Shown here in pieces: positions 45,655-54,084 of a stretch of DNA of 64,000 nt. The position numbers and the translations under genes were made by a program. Numbering within the stretch: position 1 is the stretch's first letter; each line of letters begins with the position of its first letter. The notes below the pieces were generated by a model that worked only from the letters and a program-made list of their open reading frames with translations, was not told the DNA's origin and did no database searches. Source of the DNA: Sulfitobacter sp. 20_GPM-1509m (lineage in GTDB: Bacteria; Pseudomonadota; Alphaproteobacteria; Rhodobacterales; Rhodobacteraceae); the NCBI RefSeq assembly GCF_000620505.1, contig NZ_JIBC01000006.1:1-64000 (forward strand). Reading direction: 5' to 3'.

Positions 45655-47310
45655 TCAGGCAATGGCCGTGGACCGCCCCGCATTGCGCCCCGAAAAGATA
45701 CAGCCGCCCAGAAAGGTGCCTTCCAGCGCGTTATAGCCGTGGTATCCACCACCGCCAAAGCCCGCGACCTCTCCGGCGGCGAAGAGCCCCGGAACGGGTG
45801 CCCCGTCCGCGCCGATCATCTGGCTGTCCAGGTTGGTTTGCAGCCCGCCCAGCGTCTTGCGCGTCAGTATGTGCAGCTTGACCGCGATCAGCGGACCGTT
45901 TGCCGGATCAAGGAACCTGTGCGGTTTGGCCGTGCGGATCAGCCTGTCGCCGCGGTAGTGGCGGGCGGCGTGGATCGCCATCATCTGCACGTCCTTGCTG
46001 AACGGATTGTCCACCTGCCGGTCACGCGCTTCGATCTGGGCGCGCAGTGTACCTGCGTCCAGCGGCATATCCCCGATGCGGTTCATGCCCGCAACCAGCG
46101 TGTCCAAGTCATCCGCCACCACAAAATCCGCACCATGCTCCTTGAACGCCTCGACCGGACCCGTCGCGCGTTTTCCCGACAGGATGCGCTGGCGGATCAC
46201 CTCGCGCCAGCTGGCGGAGGTGAAATCGGGGTTCTGCTCGGACCCCGACAGGGCGAATTCCTTCTTGATGATCTTCTGGGTCAGCACGAACCAGCTATAG
46301 TCATACCCCGTGGCCAGAATGGACCGCAGGGTGCCCATGCTGTCGAACCCGGGCAGGGCGGGGGGCGCAAAGCGTTTGCCGGTGGCGTCGAACCACATGG
46401 ACGAAGGGCCGGGCAGGATGCGGATGCCGTGGGCGGGCCAGATCGGGTCCCAGTTCTTCACGCCTTCGGTGTAATGCCACATGCGGTCGCCGTTGATCAC
46501 CTGGCCGCCCGCCTGTTCGGAAATCGCGATCATGCGGCCATCCACATGGGCGGGCACGCCCGCGATCATCTCTTTTGGTGCGGGGCCAAGCCGCGCGGTC
46601 GGCCATGCCTTGCGCACCATCTCGAAATTGCCGCCAATCCCGCCCGAGGTGACGATGACCGAGGCAGCTTTGAACGCAAAATCCCCCACTGCATCACGGT
46701 TGGTCGAGGCCCCGCGCGGTGCCGTGTCATCGGCCAGCACCGTGCCGGACACGCCTGAGGCGGCTCCGTTCGTCATGTCGATGCGGTCAACGCGGTGGCG
46801 GAACTGGAACGAGATCAGTCCCGCGCCTTCATGTTCGATACAGCGGCGGGCAAAATGTTCCATCGTGCCGGGGCCGGTGCCCCAGGTGATGTGAAAGCGC
46901 GGCACCGAATTGCCATGCCCGTCGGCAAAGCCGCCGCCCCGTTCGGCCCAGCCCACCACCGGAAACCAGCGCAGGCCCATCTGGTGCAACCACGGGCGCA
47001 TCTCGCCCGCAGCAAAGTCAATGTACGCCTCGGCCCATTTGCGCGGCCACGCGTCCTCGGGCCGGTCGAACTGTGCGCTGCCCATCCAGTCGGACAGGGC
47101 CAGATCGCGGCTGTCGCGAATGCCCATCCGGCGCTGTTCGGGGGTGTCGACCATGAACAGCCCGCCAAGGGACCAGAAGGCCTGACCACCCAGCCCGCTG
47201 CGCGGTTCCTGATCGACGACGATCACCCGCTTGCCCCGGTCCCCGAGCTCGGCCGCGGTGGCCAGTCCGGCCAGCCCCGCGCCCACGATGATGGCGTCTG
47301 CCTGTTCCAT
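45655..47310 (-). CDS. FAD-binding dehydrogenase (KSTD/fumarate reductase-like)
   Basis: The 551-residue flavoprotein starts with the FAD Rossmann motif 'AIIVGAGLAGLATAAELGDR' and 'VIVVDQEPRSGLGGQAFWSL'. A later 'GGIGGNFEMVRKAWP' and the C-terminal 'GLFAAGEVAGFGGGGYHGYN' complete the FAD site. It belongs to the FAD_binding_2 family with fumarate reductases and 3-ketosteroid dehydrogenases. The substrate is unknown. No electron-transfer partner is adjacent. Confidence 0.88.
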   Translation of the reverse strand: MEQADAIIVGAGLAGLATAAELGDRGKRVIVVDQEPRSGLGGQAFWSLGGLFMVDTPEQRRMGIRDSRDLALSDWMGSAQFDRPEDAWPRKWAEAYIDFAAGEMRPWLHQMGLRWFPVVGWAERGGGFADGHGNSVPRFHITWGTGPGTMEHFARRCIEHEGAGLISFQFRHRVDRIDMTNGAASGVSGTVLADDTAPRGASTNRDAVGDFAFKAASVIVTSGGIGGNFEMVRKAWPTARLGPAPKEMIAGVPAHVDGRMIAISEQAGGQVINGDRMWHYTEGVKNWDPIWPAHGIRILPGPSSMWFDATGKRFAPPALPGFDSMGTLRSILATGYDYSWFVLTQKIIKKEFALSGSEQNPDFTSASWREVIRQRILSGKRATGPVEAFKEHGADFVVADDLDTLVAGMNRIGDMPLDAGTLRAQIEARDRQVDNPFSKDVQMMAIHAARHYRGDRLIRTAKPHRFLDPANGPLIAVKLHILTRKTLGGLQTNLDSQMIGADGAPVPGLFAAGEVAGFGGGGYHGYNALEGTFLGGCIFSGRNAGRSTAIA

Positions 47311-47392
47311 GATGTCCTCCCTTAACGGGAAGCGTAAACGCGCAGGAGGGCAGGGGGCTAGAGTTTTTTGGGGCGCCTCAGTGCCAGCCTTC

Positions 47393-47881
47393 CTAAACCT
47401 TAGAGGGTGTTTGAAAGTCTCGACTCGCTTGCTTATGATCTTTTTCTGACGCTTCGAATGAGATTAGGCGCTCATTAACAGATGTGTGTATGCCTTCTAC
47501 TTCGCGAGCGTATTTCTTTGCTAACGCAAAGATTTCTTCTAGTTCTAGTGTCGGCTTTTTGGAAAGATCAGCATTGATAGCATTCAATTTTGCCAGACAC
47601 GCAGTCGCATTGACGCGGAACTTATGTGCTTCTTCTGAGGCTTCTATTTGAGAGCCGCTGTAGAGTTTCGACAAGTATGCGTAGTGACTCTTCATTCTTG
47701 CCTGATAATCATCAAGTTTCTGAGGTAACTCTTCGGCTCGATGTATCGCTATGTCGAGAAGCTCCCTTACATCTATTCGTAGGTCTTGCCTGCGATCAGA
47801 ACGGGAGTTTTTGTAGGCAAGCCCAGAGATAACAAGCGCGACAACTGACAAGCCCAACGATGCGATTTCAGTGATGTTCAC
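47393..47881 (-). CDS. Membrane-anchored coiled-coil protein, likely acquired
   Basis: The 162-residue protein has one N-terminal membrane anchor ('EIASLGLSVVALVISGLAYK', residues 5-24) and a helical soluble part with heptad-like spacing, ending in 'EASEKDHKQASRDFQTPSKV'. Codon use is visibly AT-rich against the GC-rich neighbours on both sides, which suggests recent transfer. No domain is recognised. The N-terminus resembles those of small phage or island-borne 'moron' proteins only in general shape. Confidence 0.65.
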   Translation of the reverse strand: MNITEIASLGLSVVALVISGLAYKNSRSDRRQDLRIDVRELLDIAIHRAEELPQKLDDYQARMKSHYAYLSKLYSGSQIEASEEAHKFRVNATACLAKLNAINADLSKKPTLELEEIFALAKKYAREVEGIHTSVNERLISFEASEKDHKQASRDFQTPSKV

Positions 47882-47971
47882 AGGAGTGCCCTTAAATGCC
47901 CCTAGCCAAAGGATGCACTATGCCGTGAAAATCACAACCCACAGTTTGGATCTAGCCTACCAAGCTGATCG

Positions 47972-49744
47972 CTACAGCGGCCAGAAGAACAGGATCGACG
48001 GGATCGACACGCAGATCACGATGATTTCCAGCGGCAGCCCCATCCGCCAGTAATCGCCAAAGCGATAGCCACCGGGGCCGAGGATAAGGGTGTTGTTCTT
48101 GTGGCCGATGGGCGTCAGGAACGCCGAGGACGCGGCCACCGCCACTGCCATCAGGAACGGATCGGGCGAGACGTTCAGGCTTTGCGCCATCTGGATGCCC
48201 ACGGGGGCGGCGACGATCGTGGTGGCGGTGTTGTTCAACACGTCCGACAGGGTCATGGTGACCACCATCAGCACGCTCAGCACCACCCAGGCCGGCATCC
48301 CGTCGGTCAGGTTGACCAGCGCGCCCGAGATCAGTTCGGTGCCGCCCGATGTCTCCAGCGCGGCCCCCAGCGGGATCATCGACCCCAGCAGGACGACCAC
48401 GGGCCACTCGATATGTGTGTAAAGCTCGGACAGGGGCACGATGCGGGCCAGCACATAGGCGATGACCACAAGGCCAAGCGCGATGGGCAGGTAGATCAGG
48501 CCAAAGCTGGCGGCAGCCACCGCGCCGCCGAACAGGCCGATGGCCAGCCAGACCTTGGAATTCTCTGTCACCGCCAGCCCGCGATCCGCCAGCGGCAGCA
48601 CACCCAGCCAGTCGGTGACATGGCCTGCGGTGTCGCGCGGCACCAGCAGCAACAGGATGTCGCCCGCCTGCAACTGGGTCTTGCGCAGCTGCGAGGTGAT
48701 CTTGCGCCCCTGCCGCGAAATGCCCAGCAGCACCGTGCGCTGACGCCATGCCAGCCCCACGGTCTGTGCCGTCCGCCCGTCCAGACGCGACCCTTCGGGG
48801 ATCACGACCTCGATAATCTCGACGCCTTCGCCGTCGGCGTTCAGCCGTTCTTCGCGCTCGGCGTCCGCCACGCTCAGCTTCAGCGTCGAGCGGAATTCGT
48901 CCAGCGCATCGGGCGTGGCTTCGATCACCAGCGCGTCGCCTGCTTGCAGCGCGATGTTGCGTGCAGAGCCATAGCGGCGCTTGCCATCGCGGATCAGGCC
49001 CAGGACCGCGACATCGGCGCTGTCCGCTTCCTCTTGCAGCTCGGCGATGCGCTGGCCAACCAGCTTGCTGTCTTCGGGGATGATCAGCTCGGCGATATAC
49101 TGTGAAATATCCTCGTGGTTCAGCGTCGCGTCCTCGCGGCTGGGGATCAGCCGCCAGCCGATCAGCGCGACAAAGGCCAGACCGGCGATGGCCGCGATCC
49201 CGCCCACCGGGGCAAAATCGAACATCCCGAAAGGCGCACCCAGCGATTGCTGGCGGATCGAGGCGATGATGATGTTGGGCGGCGTGCCGATCAGCGTGAC
49301 CATGCCACCCAGGATCGTGGCAAAGCTCAGCGGCATCAGGCTCAGCCCCGGTTGCCGCCCCGCCTTGCGCGCGGTCTGGATGTCAACGGGCATCAGCAAC
49401 GCGAGAGCTGCGACGTTGTTCATAAAGGCCGACAGGATGCCGCCGACAGCGCCCATGATGGTGATGTGCGCGCCCAGGCTGCGGCTGGCATCAATCAGCG
49501 TGCGGGTGATCAGCAGCACAGCGCCCGACCGCACCAGCCCCGCCGACACCACCAGCACCAGCGCCACGATCAGCGTGGCAGGATGCCCGAACCCGGAAAA
49601 AGCGTCTTTTTCCGGCACCACCCCCAACACGACGCCGGTCATCAGCGCGGCAAAGGCCACAAGGTCATAGCGGAAGCGGCCCCACAGCAGCAGCCCGAAG
49701 ACGGCGCCGAACAGGGTGAAGAGGATGATTTGATCTGTTGTCAT
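47972..49744 (-). CDS. SLC13/RCK permease (DASS family), copy 2
   Basis: The 590-residue carrier has the same plan as the protein at 41436: two membrane halves ('MNNVAALALLMPVDIQTARK' near residue 108 and 'SDVLNNTATTIVAAPVGIQM' near 506) with two RCK_C domains between ('AELIIPEDSKLVGQRIAELQ', 'EVVIPEGSRLDGRTAQTVGL'). Overall identity to copy 1 looks moderate, so they may transport different anions. The start MTTDQIILF at 49744 is chosen as the family start. Confidence 0.88.
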   Translation of the reverse strand: MTTDQIILFTLFGAVFGLLLWGRFRYDLVAFAALMTGVVLGVVPEKDAFSGFGHPATLIVALVLVVSAGLVRSGAVLLITRTLIDASRSLGAHITIMGAVGGILSAFMNNVAALALLMPVDIQTARKAGRQPGLSLMPLSFATILGGMVTLIGTPPNIIIASIRQQSLGAPFGMFDFAPVGGIAAIAGLAFVALIGWRLIPSREDATLNHEDISQYIAELIIPEDSKLVGQRIAELQEEADSADVAVLGLIRDGKRRYGSARNIALQAGDALVIEATPDALDEFRSTLKLSVADAEREERLNADGEGVEIIEVVIPEGSRLDGRTAQTVGLAWRQRTVLLGISRQGRKITSQLRKTQLQAGDILLLLVPRDTAGHVTDWLGVLPLADRGLAVTENSKVWLAIGLFGGAVAAASFGLIYLPIALGLVVIAYVLARIVPLSELYTHIEWPVVVLLGSMIPLGAALETSGGTELISGALVNLTDGMPAWVVLSVLMVVTMTLSDVLNNTATTIVAAPVGIQMAQSLNVSPDPFLMAVAVAASSAFLTPIGHKNNTLILGPGGYRFGDYWRMGLPLEIIVICVSIPSILFFWPL

Positions 49745-49816
49745 GCGCGGCAACGTAGAACGCAGGCAGCGGCGCGACCAGTGCAATTTGGCGGGTTCGT
49801 TTAGATGGCAATCCGC

Positions 49817-49873
49817 AGGGGGCTTTGCCCCCGGCGCTTGCGCGCCTCCCCCAGGATATTTAGAGCCAAAGAA
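49817..49873 (+). repeat. Intergenic repeat, copy C
   Basis: 'agggggctttgcccccggcg', 'cctcccccaggatatttaga' and 'gccaaagaa' match copies A and B. It is in the divergent gap between the permease and yebC genes, upstream of both. Confidence 0.7.
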
Positions 49874-49982
49874 ACAGCACCGGCGCGCATATGCGCCAAG
49901 GCTTGCGGCCCCCCCGCATGGTGCACTATAGCAGCCGACAAAGCCGCGCGGCGGCGCATGTCAGTTGCAAATCGGAGGCGTT

Positions 49983-50732
49983 ATGGCAGGCCACTCAAAA
50001 TGGGCGAACATCCAGCACCGCAAGGGGCGTCAGGACAAGTTGCGCGCCAAGGTGTTTTCAAAGATGTCCAAGGAAATCACCGTGGCCGCCAAGATGGGCG
50101 ACCCCGATCCGGACAAGAACCCGCGTTTGCGTCTGGCGATCAAGGAGGCCAAGTCGGTCTCTGTGCCCAAGGACGTGATCGACCGCGCGATCAAGAAAAG
50201 CCAGGGCGGCGACAGCGAGGATTACGAAGAAATCCGCTATGAGGGCTATGGCCCCAACGGTGTCGCGGTGATCGTCGAGGCGATGACCGACAACCGCAAC
50301 CGCACTGCATCGGTCGTGCGCTCGACGTTCACCAAGAACGGCGGCAACCTGGGCGAGACGGGCAGCGTCGGCTTCATGTTCGACCGCAAGGGCGAGATTG
50401 TCTATCCTGCCGCCGTCGGTGACGCCGATACAGTCATGATGGCCGCCATCGAGGCCGGCGCCGAAGACGTGGAAAGCACCGAGGATGGGCACGTGATCTG
50501 GTGTGCCGACACCGACCTGAACGAGGTGTCGACAGCGCTTGAGGCTGAACTGGGCGAAAGCGAAGCCACACGGCTGGTCTGGAAACCCACCGTCACCACC
50601 GAGATGGATCTGGAAAGCATGCAAAAGCTGATGAAGCTGATTGATGCGCTGGAAGACGATGACGACGTGCAACGCGTCACCGCCAACTTCGAAGCCTCAG
50701 ACGAGGTGATGGAACAGCTGGGCGACGATTAA
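49983..50732 (+). CDS. YebC/PmpR-family regulatory protein
   Basis: The 249-residue protein begins [18 protein letters not shown], the strict family start, and has '[20 protein letters not shown]' and '[19 protein letters not shown]'. The family (YebC, PmpR, TACO1) was described as DNA-binding regulators and more recently as translation factors helping polyproline or COX1 synthesis. The start at 49983 follows 'atcggaggcgtt'. It is a common neighbour of ruvC in other bacteria, not seen here. It ends four bases into the convergent 95-residue gene. Confidence 0.93.
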   Translation: MAGHSKWANIQHRKGRQDKLRAKVFSKMSKEITVAAKMGDPDPDKNPRLRLAIKEAKSVSVPKDVIDRAIKKSQGGDSEDYEEIRYEGYGPNGVAVIVEAMTDNRNRTASVVRSTFTKNGGNLGETGSVGFMFDRKGEIVYPAAVGDADTVMMAAIEAGAEDVESTEDGHVIWCADTDLNEVSTALEAELGESEATRLVWKPTVTTEMDLESMQKLMKLIDALEDDDDVQRVTANFEASDEVMEQLGDD

Positions 50733-51016
50733 GCCGGACCGTTGACCACTTCGGAACGCTGCCCTGTCTCGGGGGCGGCGTTCTTGTTGCAGAACAGACC
50801 GCGCGCAATGCTGCCCCACCCTTGGGGGGCCTCTGCCTGGGGACGCTGGCGGCGCAGACGCCGCAGGACCGAACGCAGGGCGGTCAGGCGCACTTCGGCA
50901 GATTCACCACCGGCGCGCACTTGAACGGACAAGATCTTTTCCTGTGTTTCCAAAGCACTTTCGATCATCTCGAATTCGGATGCTGAAAGCGTAAGGCTAT
51001 GGGGCAGGGCGGACAT
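50729..51016 (-). CDS. Small protein of unknown function
   Basis: The 95-residue protein [20 protein letters not shown] has a helical N-terminal half with '[20 protein letters not shown]' and an Arg-rich middle ('[17 protein letters not shown]'). No family is recognised. The start at 51016 follows 'aaggaacgccaag'. It converges with yebC with a four-base overlap of stops. Confidence 0.6.
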   Translation of the reverse strand: MSALPHSLTLSASEFEMIESALETQEKILSVQVRAGGESAEVRLTALRSVLRRLRRQRPQAEAPQGWGSIARGLFCNKNAAPETGQRSEVVNGPA

Positions 51017-51201
51017 CTTGGCGTTCCTTCTTTGATCAAGTCTTGTGCATATGGTGTAAGAATGGTGCTTCGCCAAGGTCCGTTCGACGTTTTATGACAC
51101 AAAAATGACAGTTCTCACGGATCGGTGATTGCAAGGTTGGATTTGCGCAGGGTGCCGCGCTGCCGTAAGCAACTGCGCAGCAGGGTTGAGGCAGGTTTCA
51201 C

Positions 51202-51798
51202 ATGACATCGTTTTTACCGGGATTTTACCTGGGGTTTTCTTTGATCTTGGCGATCGGCGCCCAGAATGCCTTTGTGCTGCGGCAAGGATTGATGCGGTCG
51301 CATGTGTTCTGGGTGTGCCTGACCTGCGCGCTGTCCGATGCGCTGCTGATCAGCGCAGGCGTCGCGGGCTTTGGCGCGCTGGCAGAGGCGGTGCCATGGC
51401 TGGAAACCGTGATGCGCTGGTTCGGGGCGGCCTTTCTGCTGTGGTACGGCTGGCGCAATGCGGTCAGCGCATGGCGCGGCGGGCAGGCGCTGGATGCCGC
51501 CGATGCACGGGGCGGGTCGTTGCGGGCCACACTTCTGGTGGTGCTGGCGCTGACCTGGCTGAACCCGCATGTCTATCTGGACACGCTGATGCTGCTGGGT
51601 GCGGTGTCGGCGGAGTATCCTGACAAGCTTGCCTTTGGCGCGGGGGCTGTGACGGCCAGTTTCGTATTCTTTTTCGGTCTGGGTTATGGCGCGCGGCGGC
51701 TGCGGCCCTTGTTTGCCAATCCGCGCAGCTGGCAGGTGCTGGATGTGCTGATCGCGCTGACGATGTGGGCGATTGCGCTGAAACTGATCTGGATGTGA
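51202..51798 (+). CDS. LysE/ArgO-family amino-acid exporter
   Basis: The 198-residue protein has five to six membrane helices and the LysE signature 'LAIGAQNAFVLRQGLMRSHV' (residues 16-35). ArgO/LysE carriers export arginine or lysine. The motif 'VVLALTWLNPHVYLDTLMLL' is typical. No LysG/ArgP regulator adjoins it. Confidence 0.93.
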   Translation: MTSFLPGFYLGFSLILAIGAQNAFVLRQGLMRSHVFWVCLTCALSDALLISAGVAGFGALAEAVPWLETVMRWFGAAFLLWYGWRNAVSAWRGGQALDAADARGGSLRATLLVVLALTWLNPHVYLDTLMLLGAVSAEYPDKLAFGAGAVTASFVFFFGLGYGARRLRPLFANPRSWQVLDVLIALTMWAIALKLIWM

Positions 51799-51867
51799 TG
51801 CCAGCAGCACGCCGTTGATTGCAGACCTGCCGCATGGTAACCGGGCAGCGTAGCGCACGGTGATCCC

Positions 51868-52464
51868 ATGACCCAATCTCCAAGACTGTATATACTCGGC
51901 GGGTCCTGTTCCGGCGTTTCAACACTGGGGCAGAGCCTGTCGGCGCATCTGCGGGTGCCACAGCTGGATGTGGACAGCTTTTACTGGTTGCCGACCGACC
52001 CGCCCTTTACCACCAAACGGCCGCCCGAAGATCGCGTCCGCATGATCCAGGCCGAACAGGCACGGACGGATGGCTGGATCTTGTCCGGCTCTTTCATCGG
52101 CTGGGGCGAAGCGCTGGTCGAGGATGTTGACATGATCATCTATGTATACACCCCCACCGAGGTGCGGATGCAGCGGCTGGACGCCAGAGAGGCACAGCGT
52201 CACGGGTCGCGTATCCTGCCGGGCGGGGACATGCATCTGGCCCATCTGGCGTTTCGCGACTGGGCCTCTCATTATGATGATCCTGCGTTTTCCGGCCGCA
52301 ACCGGGCGCAGCACGAGGGGTGGCTGGACACCCTGAGCGTGCCCGTGCTGCGGCTGGACGGGGCGCAGGACCAGGCGGCGCTGTTGGATGCGGTCGTGCG
52401 AGAGCTGTCCAGCGTCCGGGCCGGAAACCCGTTGCGTGAAAAACAAGCTGGTTCAATGTCATAG
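51868..52464 (+). CDS. Adenylate-kinase-like P-loop protein, altered Walker A
   Basis: The 198-residue protein resembles small nucleoside or adenylate kinase-like AAA ATPases. The P-loop position reads 'LYILGGSCSGVSTLGQSL' with Val where the invariant Lys of GxxxxGK[S/T] is expected. The 'DVDSFYWLPTDPPFTTKRPP' and 'GWILSGSFIGWGEALVEDVD' segments fit the family. I recall roseobacter relatives that also lack this Lys, so it may be a family trait. Phosphotransfer activity is therefore uncertain. Confidence 0.7.
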   Translation: MTQSPRLYILGGSCSGVSTLGQSLSAHLRVPQLDVDSFYWLPTDPPFTTKRPPEDRVRMIQAEQARTDGWILSGSFIGWGEALVEDVDMIIYVYTPTEVRMQRLDAREAQRHGSRILPGGDMHLAHLAFRDWASHYDDPAFSGRNRAQHEGWLDTLSVPVLRLDGAQDQAALLDAVVRELSSVRAGNPLREKQAGSMS

Positions 52465-52533
52465 ACCATTGTCAGGCAGAACGTTGCGCGCAGGCTCTTG
52501 CACCTCGCTGCGGGCTTGCCCATTGATACGCCC

Positions 52534-53439
52534 ATGATAAATGGACAAGAACCGCGCCCCATGACGGGCATTTTGTGGATGCTGGTGACGGGGCTGTGTT
52601 TTGTCGCAGTGACCGCACTGGTCAAGTGGATGGGGCCGGGGATGCCACCCTCGCAGGCCGCGTTCCTGCGGTACATGCTGGGCATGGTGTTCCTGATCCC
52701 GATGCTCAAGGATGTGCGCGAGGCCAACCTGACACGACGCCAGTGGAAGCTGTTCACCCTGCGCGGGTTGCTGCATTCCGTCGGCGTTTCGCTGTGGTTC
52801 TATGCCATGACCCGTATCCCCATCGCCGAACTGACGGCGATCAATTATCTCGCGCCGGTCTTTGTCTCGATCGGGGCTGCGCTCTTTCTGGGCGAACGGC
52901 TGGCGGCGCGGCGCATCTTTGCGGTGGTTGTGGCGCTGGTGGGGACGGCGATTATCCTGCGCCCCGGTTTCCGCGAGGTCGCGAACGGTCACATCGCCAT
53001 GCTGGCCGCAGCGGCGGTGTTTTCCGGGTCCTACCTGTTGGCCAAGATCCTGTCGGACGAGGCAAAGCCGACGGTCGTTGTGTTCATGATGACGGTTTTC
53101 GTCAGCCTGGGACTTGCCCCGCTGGCGGCAATCGTCTGGGTCACGCCCACTTGGGAGCAGATCGGTATTCTGGCGCTGGTGGCGGTGTTTGCCCAAGCCG
53201 GACATTACACCATGACGCTGGCCTTTGCCGCAGCTCCGGTGACCGTGACGCAGCCCATCACCTTTTTGCAACTGGTCTGGGCCACGCTGCTGGGCATGCT
53301 GGTGTTCAGCGAGCCGGTGGACATCTACGTGGTGCTGGGCGGGGTTCTGATCCTGGCCTCTGTCACCTTCATCACATGGCGCGAGGCGCAGCTGAAACGC
53401 CGTCCGATCACGCCCACGATCAACGCCACAAAGGTCTGA
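52534..53439 (+). CDS. DMT/EamA-family transporter
   Basis: The 301-residue carrier has ten membrane helices in two EamA repeats ('LVTGLCFVAVTALVKWMGPG' in the first; 'MLAAAAVFSGSYLLAKILSD' in the second). The family exports metabolites such as amino acids or S-adenosylmethionine; the substrate is unknown. Neither start candidate (52534 or 52561) has a good ribosome site. It ends just before the bet operator. Confidence 0.85.
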   Translation: MINGQEPRPMTGILWMLVTGLCFVAVTALVKWMGPGMPPSQAAFLRYMLGMVFLIPMLKDVREANLTRRQWKLFTLRGLLHSVGVSLWFYAMTRIPIAELTAINYLAPVFVSIGAALFLGERLAARRIFAVVVALVGTAIILRPGFREVANGHIAMLAAAAVFSGSYLLAKILSDEAKPTVVVFMMTVFVSLGLAPLAAIVWVTPTWEQIGILALVAVFAQAGHYTMTLAFAAAPVTVTQPITFLQLVWATLLGMLVFSEPVDIYVVLGGVLILASVTFITWREAQLKRRPITPTINATKV

Positions 53440-53442
53440 CGG

Positions 53443-53470
53443 TTTTTATTGATTGACTAGTCAGTAAAAA
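53443..53470. promoter_or_regulatory. Probable BetI operator palindrome
   Basis: 'tttttattgattgactagtc' followed by 'agtaaaaa' contains the perfect 10-base palindrome tgactagtca (53454-53463) inside longer T-run/A-run flanks. It lies 36-63 bases upstream of betI, the position for autoregulation by a TetR repressor. Binding by choline-responsive BetI is inferred. Confidence 0.7.
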
Positions 53471-53505
53471 CCCCTGATCCTGTGCTCCCATGGAATATGG
53501 GGGAT

Positions 53506-54084
53506 ATGGCCGTGCCCAAAGTGGGAATGGAACCGATCAGACGATCCGCACTGGTGCAGGCCACCATCGCCGAAATTGGGGCCGCGGGATCGCTGGATGT
53601 GACCGTGGGCCAGATCGCGCGTCGTGCGGGCATGTCCACGGCACTGGCGCATCATTATTTCGGCGGCAAGGACCAGATTTTTCTGGCTGCCATGCGCCAC
53701 ATCCTGACCGAATACGCCACCGAAGTGCGCGCCGCCTTGGCCAAGGCCACCAGCCACGCGGACCGGGCCGCAGCCATCGTGCGCGGCAGCTTTGCCCAAT
53801 CCTGCTTTGCCCCCGCCACCATCAGCGCGTGGATGACCTTTTACGGGCGCGCCGCGTCGCATCCTGAAACACTGCGGCTGCTGCATCTGTACCAGCGGCG
53901 GTTGCGCTCGAACCTGACCCATGCCCTGCGCGGGGTCAGCGCCGATCCGGTGAACGATGCCGAAACCATGGCCGCCCTGATCGACGGTCTGTACCTGCGC
54001 GCCGCCCTGTCGGGGCACGACGATCACGACGCTTGCGATGCGGCACTGCGCACGCTGAACACTTTGATCCAGAGGCAATCATGA
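53506..54084 (+). CDS. betI: BetI-type TetR repressor
   Basis: The protein of 192 residues begins MAVPKVGMEPIRRSALVQAT and has the TetR helix-turn-helix 'VTVGQIARRAGMSTALAHHY'. BetI represses choline-to-betaine genes and is released by choline in characterised systems. The start at 53506 matches the family length; ATG codons at 53482 and 53497 are alternatives. It is the first gene of the bet operon, and its TGA overlaps the betC start. Confidence 0.93.
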   Translation: MAVPKVGMEPIRRSALVQATIAEIGAAGSLDVTVGQIARRAGMSTALAHHYFGGKDQIFLAAMRHILTEYATEVRAALAKATSHADRAAAIVRGSFAQSCFAPATISAWMTFYGRAASHPETLRLLHLYQRRLRSNLTHALRGVSADPVNDAETMAALIDGLYLRAALSGHDDHDACDAALRTLNTLIQRQS

